DNA of 64,000 bases from Flammeovirga pectinis (lineage in GTDB: Bacteria > Bacteroidota > Bacteroidia > Cytophagales > Flammeovirgaceae): contig NZ_CP034562.1 in the NCBI RefSeq assembly GCF_003970675.1, positions 186,001 through 250,000 of the forward strand, written 5' to 3'. Within the stretch, counting starts at the first letter, position 1. Each line of letters opens with the position of its first letter. Shown in pieces: positions 56,189 to 64,000 of this stretch. A model generated the notes under the pieces. The model worked only from the letters and a program-made list of their open reading frames with translations, searched no databases and had not been told where the DNA came from. Position numbers and translations under genes: made by a program.

Positions 56189-57169
56189 ATGAGAGAAATT
56201 CAATTCAGAGAGGCACTTAGAGAGGCGATGCAAGAAGAAATGCGTCGTGACAAAGATGTCTTTATCATGGGTGAGGAAGTTGCCGAATACAATGGCGCAT
56301 ATAAAGTAACTCAAGGTATGTTGGACGAATTTGGTCCAGATAGAGTTATTGATACTCCTATCGCAGAACTTGGTTTTGCAGGTATTGGTGTTGGTGCAGC
56401 AATGAACGGTACACGTCCAATTGTTGAATTTATGACATTCAACTTCTCGTTGGTAGCAATTGACCAAATAATTAACAGTGCAGCAAAAATCCATTCAATG
56501 TCAGGTGGGCAGTATTCTGCTCCAATGGTATTCCGTGGACCAACTGGTAACGCTGGACAATTAGGTGCTCAGCACTCACAAAACTTTGAAAACTGGTATG
56601 CAAATACTCCAGGTTTAAAAGTAGTTGTACCTTCTAATCCTAAAGATGCAAAAGGTTTACTTAAAGCATCTATTAGAGATAACGATCCGGTTATCTTTAT
56701 GGAGTCTGAAGTAATGTATGCTGATAAAGGTGAAGTACCAGAAAGCGAATATGTTATTCCAATTGGTGTTGCAGACCTTGTAAGAGAAGGTGCAGACGTT
56801 ACATTAGTTTCTTTTGGTAAAATGATGAAAATAGCTAATCAAGCTGCTGACTCATTAGCAAAAGAAGGTATCGAATGTGAAGTAATCGATTTACGTACTG
56901 TAAGACCAATCGATTTTGATTGTATCTTAAAGTCTGTAAAGAAAACAAATCGTTTAGTTGTTCTTGAAGAGGCTTGGCCTTTAGCATCTATCTCATCAGA
57001 GATTGCACATCACGTTCAATTACATGCTTTTGATTATTTAGATTCTCCTGTTGTTAGAATTACAAATAAAGATGTACCTCTTCCATATGCACCTACATTA
57101 ATCGAAGAAATTCTTCCTAATGTTGAACGCACTATAGAAGCTGTTAAAAAAGTAATTTACAAAGCATAG
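56189..57169 (+). CDS. pdhB: Pyruvate dehydrogenase E1 component beta subunit
   Basis: A 326-residue E1-beta subunit of the alpha2beta2 pyruvate dehydrogenase. [20 protein letters not shown] start, [20 protein letters not shown] (the catalytic/TPP Glu region), [36 protein letters not shown] and [20 protein letters not shown] are standard. It converts pyruvate with the alpha chain and passes the acetyl group to E2. The alpha subunit gene is not adjacent, so the genes are split here. Branched-chain E1-beta is a less likely alternative. Confidence 0.94.
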   Translation: MREIQFREALREAMQEEMRRDKDVFIMGEEVAEYNGAYKVTQGMLDEFGPDRVIDTPIAELGFAGIGVGAAMNGTRPIVEFMTFNFSLVAIDQIINSAAKIHSMSGGQYSAPMVFRGPTGNAGQLGAQHSQNFENWYANTPGLKVVVPSNPKDAKGLLKASIRDNDPVIFMESEVMYADKGEVPESEYVIPIGVADLVREGADVTLVSFGKMMKIANQAADSLAKEGIECEVIDLRTVRPIDFDCILKSVKKTNRLVVLEEAWPLASISSEIAHHVQLHAFDYLDSPVVRITNKDVPLPYAPTLIEEILPNVERTIEAVKKVIYKA

Positions 57170-57193
57170 TCTTTATAAAATTACTGATATATA

Positions 57194-57233
57194 AAATCCC
57201 TTGATGACGTAAAAGTTATCAAGGGATTTTTTT
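57194..57233 (+). terminator. Rho-independent terminator after pdhB
   Basis: AAATCCCTTGAT / ATCAAGGGATTT stem followed by a T run. Confidence 0.93.
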
Positions 57234-57347
57234 GTGCTTTTTTTGAACTTAGTATAAGTACAATACTATTACATTTCCTTTTAATGATTAGATGTTATCA
57301 TAAAGTGATGCTGTGCAAAACCTAATCATCATTTTAAATACCGTCTC

Positions 57348-57396
57348 AATCAAGCGTACTACTATAAACTACTATTACAATACGAAGCGCTTGATT
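57348..57396 (+). promoter_or_regulatory. Inverted repeat upstream of CotH-family gene
   Basis: AATCAAGCG (57348-57356) and CGCTTGATT (57388-57396) are perfect 9-bp inverted arms 31 nt apart, with ACTACTAT twice in the loop. It ends 28 nt before the start codon, so it could be an operator or a leader stem. Confidence 0.4.
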
Positions 57397-57424
57397 ATAT
57401 GTCAAATTGTAAAAGAAATTAATT

Positions 57425-58837
57425 ATGAATTTAAAGAAACGAACTAATCAGTTACTTATTCTGTGCTCTTTTTTTGTATTTAGTTGTACAACTACCAACG
57501 TCGAATCAATTCTTGATGATGTTGAAGAAGAGGATCTTGTATTAGAAGATACCACTTTTACACCAACAGATTGGACAGACGCTACCCATAGTAAATCTGC
57601 AGACCCTAATTTTGATGTAGTGTTTGAAGAAAACACAGTAAAAAGGCTAGATATTGTTGTTACAGCATCTAGATGGCAAGTTATGTTAGATAACATGACT
57701 GAATTGTATGGGACATTTGGAGGAGGTAATCAAGGCCCTGGTGGTGGCTTTTCTGATGAAGACCCTACATTTGTTCCTGCAGAAGTATTTTTTGATGATA
57801 AAGAGTGGTACCGTGTAGGTATAAGGTTTAAAGGTAACTCAAGCTTAATGTCAACTTGGAAAAGTGGAAACCTAAAGCTTTCTTTTAAACTAGATTTTGA
57901 TGAGTTTGAAGATGACTATCCTCAAATTGATAATCAACGTTTTTATGGTTTTAAAAAGCTAAGTCTAAAGAATAATTATGATGACAAATCATTAGTAAGA
58001 GAAAAAGTGGCTGGAGATCTATTTAGAAGTGCTGGGCTTGCAGGGTCGCATACTGCATTTTATACTTTGTATGTAGATGCAGGCGAAGGACCTGTTTACT
58101 TTGGTTTATATACTTTGGTAGAAGAGGTTGATGACACAGTAATAGAAACGCAGTTTTCTGACGATGACGGTAACCTGTACAAACCTGATGGAGATGCAGC
58201 TAGTTTTGCTAACGGTACTTATGATGAAACGGAGTTAATAAAGAAAACAAACGAAGACGACCTTGATTGGACGGATGTTAATGCATTGTATTCAATCTTA
58301 CATGATGATAGACGTTTGACTGATGCAGAAGCGTGGAGAACAGATTTAGAAGAAGTTTTTGATGTCCCTGTATTTTTAAAATATCTAGCAGTCAATACGC
58401 TGATTCAGAATTGGGACACATATGGTAAAATGACACACAATTACCTTATGTATAATAATCCAGAGACTGATAAGTTGACTTGGATTCCTTGGGATAATAA
58501 CGAAGCCTTACAAAGTGGAAAACAGGGAGGAGCATTGTCTTTAGATTTTTCTGATTTAAATAGTTCAGATTGGCCACTTATAAGTTATTTATATGCAGAT
58601 GCTACATATAAAGCACAGTATCAAACGTTCTTACAAGAAGTTAATGATGGTGTATTTAGTGCAAGTACAATGCATGTGATTTATAATAATTACGCTACTC
58701 TATTAGCGCCTTATGCAGCAACAGAAAAAGATGGCTATACGTTTTTAAATTCAAGCTCAGATTTTCAGAATGGTATAGATGAATTAAAAAGTCATGTTGA
58801 GAGTAGAAATAACGCAGCAGATAGTTATTTGAATTAA
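57425..58837 (+). CDS. CotH kinase family lipoprotein
   Basis: A 470-residue lipoprotein (FVFSC, Cys 21). The CotH-like domain spans about 75-440: VGIRFKGNSSLMSTW, FYGFKKLSLKNNYDDKSLVREKVA, YFGLYTLVEEVDD, NLYKPDGDAA, and WDTYGKMTHNYLMYNN with WIPWDNNEAL. CotH proteins are atypical protein kinases; the WDxN-type metal-binding segment is present. Bacteroidetes versions often stand near polysaccharide or adhesion genes. No T9SS tail. Substrate unknown. Confidence 0.9.
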   Translation: MNLKKRTNQLLILCSFFVFSCTTTNVESILDDVEEEDLVLEDTTFTPTDWTDATHSKSADPNFDVVFEENTVKRLDIVVTASRWQVMLDNMTELYGTFGGGNQGPGGGFSDEDPTFVPAEVFFDDKEWYRVGIRFKGNSSLMSTWKSGNLKLSFKLDFDEFEDDYPQIDNQRFYGFKKLSLKNNYDDKSLVREKVAGDLFRSAGLAGSHTAFYTLYVDAGEGPVYFGLYTLVEEVDDTVIETQFSDDDGNLYKPDGDAASFANGTYDETELIKKTNEDDLDWTDVNALYSILHDDRRLTDAEAWRTDLEEVFDVPVFLKYLAVNTLIQNWDTYGKMTHNYLMYNNPETDKLTWIPWDNNEALQSGKQGGALSLDFSDLNSSDWPLISYLYADATYKAQYQTFLQEVNDGVFSASTMHVIYNNYATLLAPYAATEKDGYTFLNSSSDFQNGIDELKSHVESRNNAADSYLN

Positions 58838-58857
58838 AAATCAGATACGCATAAAAG

Positions 58858-58893
58858 AAGCATCCATTAGATACAGAATAATGGGTGCTCTTT
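58858..58893. terminator. Hairpin between CotH-family gene and truA
   Basis: AGCATCCATTA / TAATGGGTGCT stem with one mismatch between the two convergent genes; the right arm touches the truA stop codon. Confidence 0.6.
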
Positions 58894-59653
58894 ATTCCTC
58901 AATTTTTTTGATGAAAAGATCGTCAGGATATAAAACCTCTGAAAGAAATAACCCTTTGCCCGGAGCAAGGTATTTAGCAGCACGTTGTCTGTCCATAGAA
59001 CGTAATGTTTCTCGCATATAATCTAAAGACATTCTACCCATACCTACTTCCATCATATTGCCAACAATAATTCTAATCATTCCTCTTAGAAATCTATTTG
59101 CTTGAATATGGAAAGTGTAATGGACGCCCTCTTTTACCCAATAGCATTGCATAATATCACAGATGTGTGTTTTTACATCTTCACTTCTTTTAGAAAATGC
59201 TGTAAAATCATCAAACTCCATTATTATTTTAGCAGCTTCTTGAAGTTTGTTAATATCAGGTGTTCTGAAATAGCTCCATGCTGTATCTATTCTAAAAGGG
59301 TCTTTTTCTAACGTTATATCATATCGATAACTTCTTTTTGTAGCATCAAAGCGAGCGTGTGCTTCGTTTTGCATTAGCCAAAGGCTTTTAACTACAATAT
59401 CGTGTTCTAAGAATGAATTGACTTTATGCAGTAAATTTTGCCCTTCAAGATCTCCATCATAATCAAACATAGCATACTGTTGTGCACAATGTACTCCAGT
59501 GTCTGTTCTTCCGCTTCCAATAGTATTAATTTCTGTTCTCAATATTTTTGATAACACAAAATCTAATCTGCCTTGAACAGTTTTAGCATTAGGTTGTACT
59601 TGCCATCCGTGGTAATTAGTACCTAAATAGGCAACTTCTGCAAAATATCTCAT
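58892..59653 (-). CDS. truA: tRNA pseudouridine(38-40) synthase
   Basis: A 253-residue enzyme that isomerises U38-40 in the tRNA anticodon stem. The catalytic Asp lies in GSGRTDTGVHCAQQ; FAEVAYLGTNYHGWQVQPN at the start and NRFLRGMIRIIVGNMMEVG are family motifs. Length is typical. It lies upstream of no other minus-strand gene nearby; tRNA-Trp follows 84 nt upstream on the same strand with its own terminator between. Confidence 0.97.
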   Translation of the reverse strand: MRYFAEVAYLGTNYHGWQVQPNAKTVQGRLDFVLSKILRTEINTIGSGRTDTGVHCAQQYAMFDYDGDLEGQNLLHKVNSFLEHDIVVKSLWLMQNEAHARFDATKRSYRYDITLEKDPFRIDTAWSYFRTPDINKLQEAAKIIMEFDDFTAFSKRSEDVKTHICDIMQCYWVKEGVHYTFHIQANRFLRGMIRIIVGNMMEVGMGRMSLDYMRETLRSMDRQRAAKYLAPGKGLFLSEVLYPDDLFIKKIEE

Positions 59654-59698
59654 TCTATAAAAGTGAAATTGGAAGGTTTAAAAATGCAGTATAAACAA

Positions 59699-59733
59699 AA
59701 AAACCACAAATTCTATTAAAGAACTTGTGGTTT
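59699..59733 (-). terminator. Terminator downstream of tRNA-Trp
   Basis: AAACCACAA / TTGTGGTTT stem with an inner TTCT/AGAA pair; read on the minus strand it ends in a T run. It lies 5 nt after the tRNA 3' end. Confidence 0.85.
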
Positions 59734-59737
59734 ATAG

Positions 59738-59810
59738 CACGGGCGGTAGGATTCGAACCCACGACCTGCGGTTTTGGAGACCGTAACTCTACCAACTGAG
59801 CTACGCCCGT
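59738..59810 (-). tRNA. tRNA-Trp (anticodon CCA)
   Basis: On the minus strand a 73-nt cloverleaf begins ACGGGCG, which pairs with CGCCCGT at the 3' end before discriminator G. The D-arm is GCTCAGTTGGTAGAGT, the anticodon loop is CTCCAAA (anticodon CCA, reads UGG), and the T-arm is GTGGGTTCGAATCCTAC. CCA is not encoded. Confidence 0.97.
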
Positions 59811-59927
59811 GTTTGTGTCCGTTTTCTTAAGACATTACAATATTACACTGTATGTGGATATAATGCAAATTCTTTCTATAAAAAATAGAACTCCTGTTTT
59901 TATGTCATTCATTATGAGATAGAAATA

Positions 59928-59960
59928 TTGTAGAGGTACCTATAATTAGTACCTCTACAA
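59928..59960 (-). terminator. Terminator after M49-like peptidase gene
   Basis: A perfect 12-bp stem TTGTAGAGGTAC / GTACCTCTACAA with a 9-nt loop, immediately after the stop codon of the minus-strand gene. Confidence 0.85.
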
Positions 59961-59966
59961 TTAAAA

Positions 59967-61613
59967 TTATATACCTAAGGCTTTAATCCCTTGGTTGAAT
60001 ACTACATCTGTAGGGATGTTAGCATCATCAATTTTATCTAAATCTTTTTGAAGTTCTGGTGTAATTCTACCCATTTCTTTTACAAGGTTAGAGACTCCGT
60101 TGTAATCTCCATCTCCTTGAAGTTGTAAAATTTTACTAGAAAGAGCATTCATAGCTTCTTCCATTTTAGCATAATTCACTTTATATAACCCAGTTTTAGA
60201 ATTGTATTCAAAAGCACCATATTGCTTAAAGAAGTTAAAACGGATCATATTAGCAACGCCATGAGCAGATGCTGCACCAAAACGTACTGATCTAAATATT
60301 CCAGCAAGAAAAGTAGTATAATATTCTTTCATATTACCGTCAAGTTCTCCTTTCTTATTTAGCTGAGAAACCATGTATAAGCCAAGAATATCTGCTTTAC
60401 CTTCTTCTAACGCCGAAGCATGCTCTTTCAGTGCTTTTCTTACTGTACCTTTTCCGTTGATCGTTTCTTTTACTCCAAGGCCATGTGCTACTTCATGAAA
60501 CATTGTGTTGGCAAAGAATGCATCGAAAGTAACAAAATTACGTTGAGAAGGGTCGATAAGAACATCAGAGATAGGTAATAGTATCTTATCAAATTTTGCT
60601 CTCATTGCATTTTTTAACTGCAGACGACGAGAACCTTTTTGCTCTTGTACTCTTTCGTCGTTTGGAAGATTGATTGCAATTGTTTTACTACCAGCATTAC
60701 AATCACCAGCATAATAAACAACATCATAAGCATTTAACTGAGAATCTGTACCAGGCATCTCAGACTTATATTTTTTATTTACAGGTAATCCTTTTTGTAA
60801 TTCTGGTAAAAATGAAGCGTACTTTTCTAACTTTTTAGACCATTTCATGTCTTTAATTAGAACATAGGCTTCAAAAGATGTTTTGTAACCAAATAACTTA
60901 TCTTCATAATTTTCGATCGGGCCTACTACAAAATCAATTGGGTTTGATTTCATATCCATCCAAGCTAAATCTGAAGTGAAATAATCGTTAGATAATAGTG
61001 CTTTTGCTCTAAGATCTAAATACTTTTTCAAGCCAGGGTCTTTTGCTAAATGGGCAGCTTCTGAAAGTAAAGACGCGGCAGTTTCCAACTCATTTTTGTA
61101 TTCTTTAGAGTAAGGAATAACTTTTAACTCACCTCTAGAATCTCTTCTTATAACTGTATATAAACTAGTTTTATCACTATTCTTTAATGCTTTAAACTCA
61201 GCTTTAGTCATATCTTGAGGGTAGAAATTTGCCCCAAGAGGCTTTTTAGCAATACCATCAATAAATGGCTTGTTATCTTGTAATCTATCCCAAGGGCCAT
61301 AATTTATAGCCGCATATTCTTTAAGCTCTTTTGATGGAAGTGTCTCCATAAGTGAATTTTTATCACCATATGCCTGTTTCCAAAAAATGTTATCCATTAT
61401 TTTAGCAACCTCAATCATATTTTTGATCATTTTCTTCTGATTAGAAGAAAGGTTACTAGTGTTAGCTGTTAAAGTAAAGTCTGTATATTCAACAAGACTG
61501 TTTACTTTTTTCTGAACAACTATTTCTTTTTTTTCTGTCTTTTTCTCGTGGCTACATCCTGTGAAAAATGCAGTTCCTAATGCTAAACCGACCAAAAGGG
61601 TTGATTTCTTCAT
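59967..61613 (-). CDS. M49-like (dipeptidyl peptidase III-type) zinc peptidase lipoprotein
   Basis: A 548-residue predicted lipoprotein (TAFFTGC, Cys 20). The zinc site is FHEVAHGLG (HExxH) and ASALEEGKADILGLY (third ligand Glu and Asp), as in the plant/bacterial NUDX3-like branch of DPP III relatives. Classical DPP III has HExxGH; here the motif is HExxH followed by Gly. Other matches are PWDRLQDNKPFIDG and YYAGDCNAGSKTIAINLPND. It should act in the periplasm on peptides, but activity is not certain. It lies 82 nt downstream of the EEP-family gene on the same strand. Confidence 0.88.
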   Translation of the reverse strand: MKKSTLLVGLALGTAFFTGCSHEKKTEKKEIVVQKKVNSLVEYTDFTLTANTSNLSSNQKKMIKNMIEVAKIMDNIFWKQAYGDKNSLMETLPSKELKEYAAINYGPWDRLQDNKPFIDGIAKKPLGANFYPQDMTKAEFKALKNSDKTSLYTVIRRDSRGELKVIPYSKEYKNELETAASLLSEAAHLAKDPGLKKYLDLRAKALLSNDYFTSDLAWMDMKSNPIDFVVGPIENYEDKLFGYKTSFEAYVLIKDMKWSKKLEKYASFLPELQKGLPVNKKYKSEMPGTDSQLNAYDVVYYAGDCNAGSKTIAINLPNDERVQEQKGSRRLQLKNAMRAKFDKILLPISDVLIDPSQRNFVTFDAFFANTMFHEVAHGLGVKETINGKGTVRKALKEHASALEEGKADILGLYMVSQLNKKGELDGNMKEYYTTFLAGIFRSVRFGAASAHGVANMIRFNFFKQYGAFEYNSKTGLYKVNYAKMEEAMNALSSKILQLQGDGDYNGVSNLVKEMGRITPELQKDLDKIDDANIPTDVVFNQGIKALGI

Positions 61614-61695
61614 GTTTATATTTCTAAGTTTAAATCAAATCTGTAAAAGAAAAAGATAAAAAATCCTTTCTTTACTCAAGACTACAAATAAATTT

Positions 61696-62766
61696 TTAAT
61701 TTTTAAATGATAATCGTGCTGAAATTGGATAATGATCTGAGTACTTCTGTGAGTTATTTGTTTCAAAAGATTCAATTTTTAACCTATTATCATCAAAAAA
61801 CAATTGATCTATTCGGAAGGGTAGTGCGGTTAAAGTAAATCCAAATCCATTTCCTTTAGCTTCAAACCCATTAGTAAGTAACTTTTGAAGTTGACTATAC
61901 GCATATCCATAAGAAGATTCATTGAGATCTCCACAGACAACAACTGGAAAAGGACTTTTTTTAATCACCTCAGTTAATAAGTCAATTTGTTTACTTCTTA
62001 AAATCGCACCTTTATGTATTTTCTGAATACTAGCGATACTTTTATCTATAAATGTGTTTTTTGTTGGCTCACCATTATCAAGTATGATAGATTGTAAATG
62101 ACAGTTGATAATGCGTATAGTATCTTGATGAGGTATTTTTAGATCAGCGATGAGTATTCCATTAGTAGTAGAGCCTCCAAGGTGTTTAAAATCTATCATT
62201 TCTGTATGTACCATTGGGAATTTAGAAAAAATAGCCAATCCAAAAGTAGCACCAATATGATTTGTAAGAAAAGGAGGAGCATATACTTGGTACCCTTGTT
62301 CCGTTCCTAGCTTTTTATTTATTGTAAATAGTCTATCTGGGTTTTCTTTCGTCATTAGAGTATCACAGTTATAATACTCTTGAAAGCAATAAATGTCTGT
62401 TTTGTCTTGTTTTATCCAGTTCATAAGCCTCTTAGATTCTAGATAATTATGATTCAGATAAGCATAAACATTAAAAACAGAGACATTATAACTCATTACA
62501 CTGAATGATTTTTGTGTTTTTGATGTTATAGAATATTGAAGGGTAGCACTTAGAATAGAAATAACACCAGTTAAATAAATAAGTGCAATTATTAGGTAAC
62601 CTTTTTGTTTGTTTTTGACTTCATAGATGAAACAACCCAAAAACAAAATGCCTAATAAGGGTGTTATTAATGAATAAAATATTGCTAGAGGCATCACTGC
62701 TTCAGAAAGTCTAGCAAATAGTGCGAATGATAAAATAACAACGCCAAAAAATCTAATCATAGGCAA
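61696..62766 (-). CDS. Membrane-anchored endonuclease/exonuclease/phosphatase family protein
   Basis: A 356-residue protein: three hydrophobic segments in the first 80 residues, then an EEP domain (about 90-355). Motifs are MSYNVSVFNVYAYLN, CFQEYYN (catalytic Glu), IINCHLQS, VVCGDLNESSYGYAY (Asp-x-Asn) and SDHYPISARL (Asp-His). The enzymatic set appears complete for a metal-dependent phosphodiesterase; the substrate may be nucleic acid, phospholipid or sugar phosphate. The catalytic part should be periplasmic or cytoplasmic depending on topology, which I cannot fix. It lies upstream of the M49-like gene. Confidence 0.9.
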   Translation of the reverse strand: MPMIRFFGVVILSFALFARLSEAVMPLAIFYSLITPLLGILFLGCFIYEVKNKQKGYLIIALIYLTGVISILSATLQYSITSKTQKSFSVMSYNVSVFNVYAYLNHNYLESKRLMNWIKQDKTDIYCFQEYYNCDTLMTKENPDRLFTINKKLGTEQGYQVYAPPFLTNHIGATFGLAIFSKFPMVHTEMIDFKHLGGSTTNGILIADLKIPHQDTIRIINCHLQSIILDNGEPTKNTFIDKSIASIQKIHKGAILRSKQIDLLTEVIKKSPFPVVVCGDLNESSYGYAYSQLQKLLTNGFEAKGNGFGFTLTALPFRIDQLFFDDNRLKIESFETNNSQKYSDHYPISARLSFKN

Positions 62767-62857
62767 ATATAAAAAACTTCTTTAACCTGTTATTTATCAC
62801 CTTTTTTTTGAAAATATCTCTCTAAATTTATTTGGTATTGCATAAAGCATATTACTA

Positions 62858-62873
62858 CATGACGTAAGTCATG
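62858..62873 (+). promoter_or_regulatory. FNR/CRP-type palindrome (distal), upstream of ccoS
   Basis: CATGAC-GTAA-GTCATG, a perfect palindrome around the N4 centre, core TGAC-N4-GTCA. It is the first of three such sites in about 100 bp. Confidence 0.5.
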
Positions 62874-62922
62874 TTTACTGTGGTAAACCTTTCTTTGCTG
62901 TATCTTCATCGCATTTTGATTT

Positions 62923-62938
62923 ATTGACAAAAGTCAAT
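62923..62938 (+). promoter_or_regulatory. FNR/CRP-type palindrome (middle), upstream of ccoS
   Basis: ATTGAC-AAAA-GTCAAT is a perfect palindrome with core TGAC-N4-GTCA and contains TTGA-N6-TCAA, the classical FNR/FixK/Dnr-like half-site pattern. Confidence 0.6.
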
Positions 62939-62946
62939 ACAAAAAG

Positions 62947-62960
62947 ATGACAACAGTCAT
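62947..62960 (+). promoter_or_regulatory. FNR/CRP-type palindrome (proximal), upstream of ccoS
   Basis: ATGAC-AACA-GTCAT. Its centre (62953.5) lies about 34 nt before the centre of the -7 box at 62984-62991, so it falls near -41 relative to the likely start, the class II activator position. Confidence 0.6.
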
Positions 62961-62983
62961 GTAATGAGGTGGTGTATCACAAT

Positions 62984-62991
62984 TATCTTTG
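62984..62991 (+). promoter_or_regulatory. -7 box of ccoS/ccoN promoter
   Basis: TATCTTTG is an exact match to TAnnTTTG, 38 nt before the ccoS start codon. No -33 box is obvious, as expected for an activator-dependent promoter. Confidence 0.6.
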
Positions 62992-63029
62992 TGCAATATT
63001 AATTGGAACTCTTTTATTTAAAATATCTT

Positions 63030-63209
63030 ATGAGTGCAATCATTGTATTGATCGGAATCAGCCTTATTATAGCTTTGACATTCTTAGCCATTTTTATATG
63101 GTCTGTAAAATCAAATCAGTACGAAGATACTTACACTCCAAGCATCCGAATATTATTCGAAGAAGATGATCGACAACGAACAGCAGCACAAAGGGACGAC
63201 AAGCGCTAA
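63030..63209 (+). CDS. ccoS: Cbb3-type cytochrome oxidase assembly protein CcoS
   Basis: A 59-residue membrane protein from the ATG at 63030 (MSAIIVLIGISLIIALTFLAIFIWSV). One transmembrane helix is followed by the CcoS signature: KSNQYEDTYTPSIRILFEED, the Bacteroidetes variant of the FxWAVxxGQFDDLxxPxxxIL pattern. It is needed for cofactor insertion into cbb3 oxidase. The last 44 nt overlap the start of ccoN in another frame. An upstream in-frame ATG at 63003 is less likely. Confidence 0.9.
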   Translation: MSAIIVLIGISLIIALTFLAIFIWSVKSNQYEDTYTPSIRILFEEDDRQRTAAQRDDKR

Positions 63210-64000
63210 CATAGAGCACTTTGCGTACGACAACGTGATTGTAAAGAATTTTGCAATCGCAACTATGTTTTGGGGCGTAGCCGGTATGGTCGTAGGACTA
63301 CTAATAGCGCTACAATTAGCAAACCCTATTTTTAACCTTGGAGAAATTTCATGGTTAACATTTGGTAGACTTAGACCTCTTCATACAAATGCAGTGATTT
63401 TTGCATTTGTGGGTAATGGTATGTTTGCCGGAGTTTATTATTCACTACCACGTTTAGTGAAAGCTAGAATGTATAGCGACCTTTTAGGTAAAGTACATTT
63501 CTGGGGATGGCAATTAATCATTCTTGCAGCATTAATCACGTTACCTTTAGGTTTTACTCAAGGTAAAGAATATGCAGAACTAGAATGGCCAATTGACATT
63601 GCAATAGCAGTTATCTGGGTTGTTTTTGGTCTTAATATGATCATGACTCTAGTTAAGAGACGAGAACGTCACTTATATGTAGCTATTTGGTTCTACTTAG
63701 CAACATTTGTTACTGTAGCTGTTCTTCACATTGTAAACAGTTTATCATTACCATTATCATTATTTAATTCTTACTCTGTATTTGCAGGTGTTCAAGATGC
63801 ATTAGTGCAATGGTGGTATGGTCACAATGCTGTAGCATTCTTCTTAACTACTCCTTATTTAGGTTTAATGTATTACTTCGTGCCTAAAGCGGCAAATAGA
63901 CCAGTTTATTCTTATAGGCTATCTATTATTCACTTTTGGTCGTTGATATTTATATATATCTGGGCAGGTCCTCACCACTTATTATATACAGCTCTTCCAG
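63166..64000 (+). CDS. ccoN: Cbb3-type cytochrome c oxidase subunit I (CcoN), 3' end beyond window
   Basis: Open from the ATG at 63166 to the window edge, 278 residues visible. After a hydrophilic N-terminus (MIDNEQQHKGTTSANIEHFAYD) come several transmembrane helices with the heme ligand region RPLHTNAVIFAFVGN, the Cu-B His segment WWYGHNAVAFFLTTPYLG, and the His-His pair WAGPHHLLYTALP. It is the catalytic subunit of the high-affinity terminal oxidase used at low oxygen. It starts inside ccoS (44-nt overlap, +1 frame), so translation is probably coupled. In many Bacteroidetes ccoN and ccoO are fused; the end is not visible. Confidence 0.95.
   Translation, partial: MIDNEQQHKGTTSANIEHFAYDNVIVKNFAIATMFWGVAGMVVGLLIALQLANPIFNLGEISWLTFGRLRPLHTNAVIFAFVGNGMFAGVYYSLPRLVKARMYSDLLGKVHFWGWQLIILAALITLPLGFTQGKEYAELEWPIDIAIAVIWVVFGLNMIMTLVKRRERHLYVAIWFYLATFVTVAVLHIVNSLSLPLSLFNSYSVFAGVQDALVQWWYGHNAVAFFLTTPYLGLMYYFVPKAANRPVYSYRLSIIHFWSLIFIYIWAGPHHLLYTALP

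Noticed and set aside
63003-63169. Second plus-strand frame (62969-63169) overlapping ccoS
   Set aside because: The ccoS frame has the transmembrane helix and family motif; the other frame is Cys/His/Tyr-rich noise.

Overview
The window is chromosomal DNA from a low-GC member of the Bacteroidetes, most likely a marine gliding Cytophagales bacterium of the Flammeovirga type. The signs are AT-rich sequence, C-terminal type IX secretion (T9SS) sorting domains on the large secreted proteins, many short-lipobox lipoproteins, GLPGLI and Reg_prop/Y_Y_Y regulator families, and -7 boxes of the Bacteroidetes form TAnnTTTG. The genus is inferred from protein character only; no rRNA gene is present.

Region 1 (1-17 kb) is a polysaccharide-use neighbourhood. 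It has a cut-off DUF1254/DUF1214 gene, a formylglycine sulfatase, a histidine kinase/response regulator pair, two large modular T9SS cellulase-type enzymes (GH5 and GH8), and a kinase-less Reg_prop/Y_Y_Y/LuxR membrane regulator. The GH5 and GH8 genes share a CBM6, a Big2 domain, an unassigned C-terminal module, a sorting domain and near-identical terminators. They also share an upstream element: paired TCGTA repeats 11 bp apart, exactly 32 nt before a matching -7-like box. This looks like a small co-regulated cellulose/beta-glucan regulon with no SusC/SusD pair in view.

Region 2 (17-27 kb) is a single 3,208-residue secreted adhesin-like protein: delta-60 repeats, a choice-of-anchor-J-like domain, about 20 cadherin-like repeats and a T9SS tail. 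An exact-length in-frame tandem duplication of 2,343 bp (seven repeats) lies inside it.

Region 3 (27-44.9 kb) is accessory: a GLPGLI protein, a subtilase lipoprotein, an amidohydrolase lipoprotein, a chimeric pseudogene built from two neighbouring genes, two AraC regulators, a START-like protein, a methyltransferase, an HD hydrolase, thiol peroxidase, a beta-barrel-like protein and a CorC/HlyC-type membrane protein. The GLPGLI protein and the amidohydrolase are unrelated but end in the same Cys/His tail.

Region 4 (45-64 kb) is mostly housekeeping: ilvE, trmD, holB, clpP, clpX, a YbaB nucleoid protein, a GT2 glycosyltransferase, a PspC-like protein, an OmpA/TPR lipoprotein, a coiled-coil lipoprotein, pdhB, a CotH-family lipoprotein, truA, tRNA-Trp, an M49-like peptidase, an endonuclease/exonuclease/phosphatase protein, and the start of a cbb3 oxidase operon (ccoS, ccoN). 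Three TGAC-N4-GTCA palindromes precede ccoS, one of them placed about where an FNR/CRP-type activator would sit. All function calls come from reading motifs and family resemblance by eye; no database search was run.
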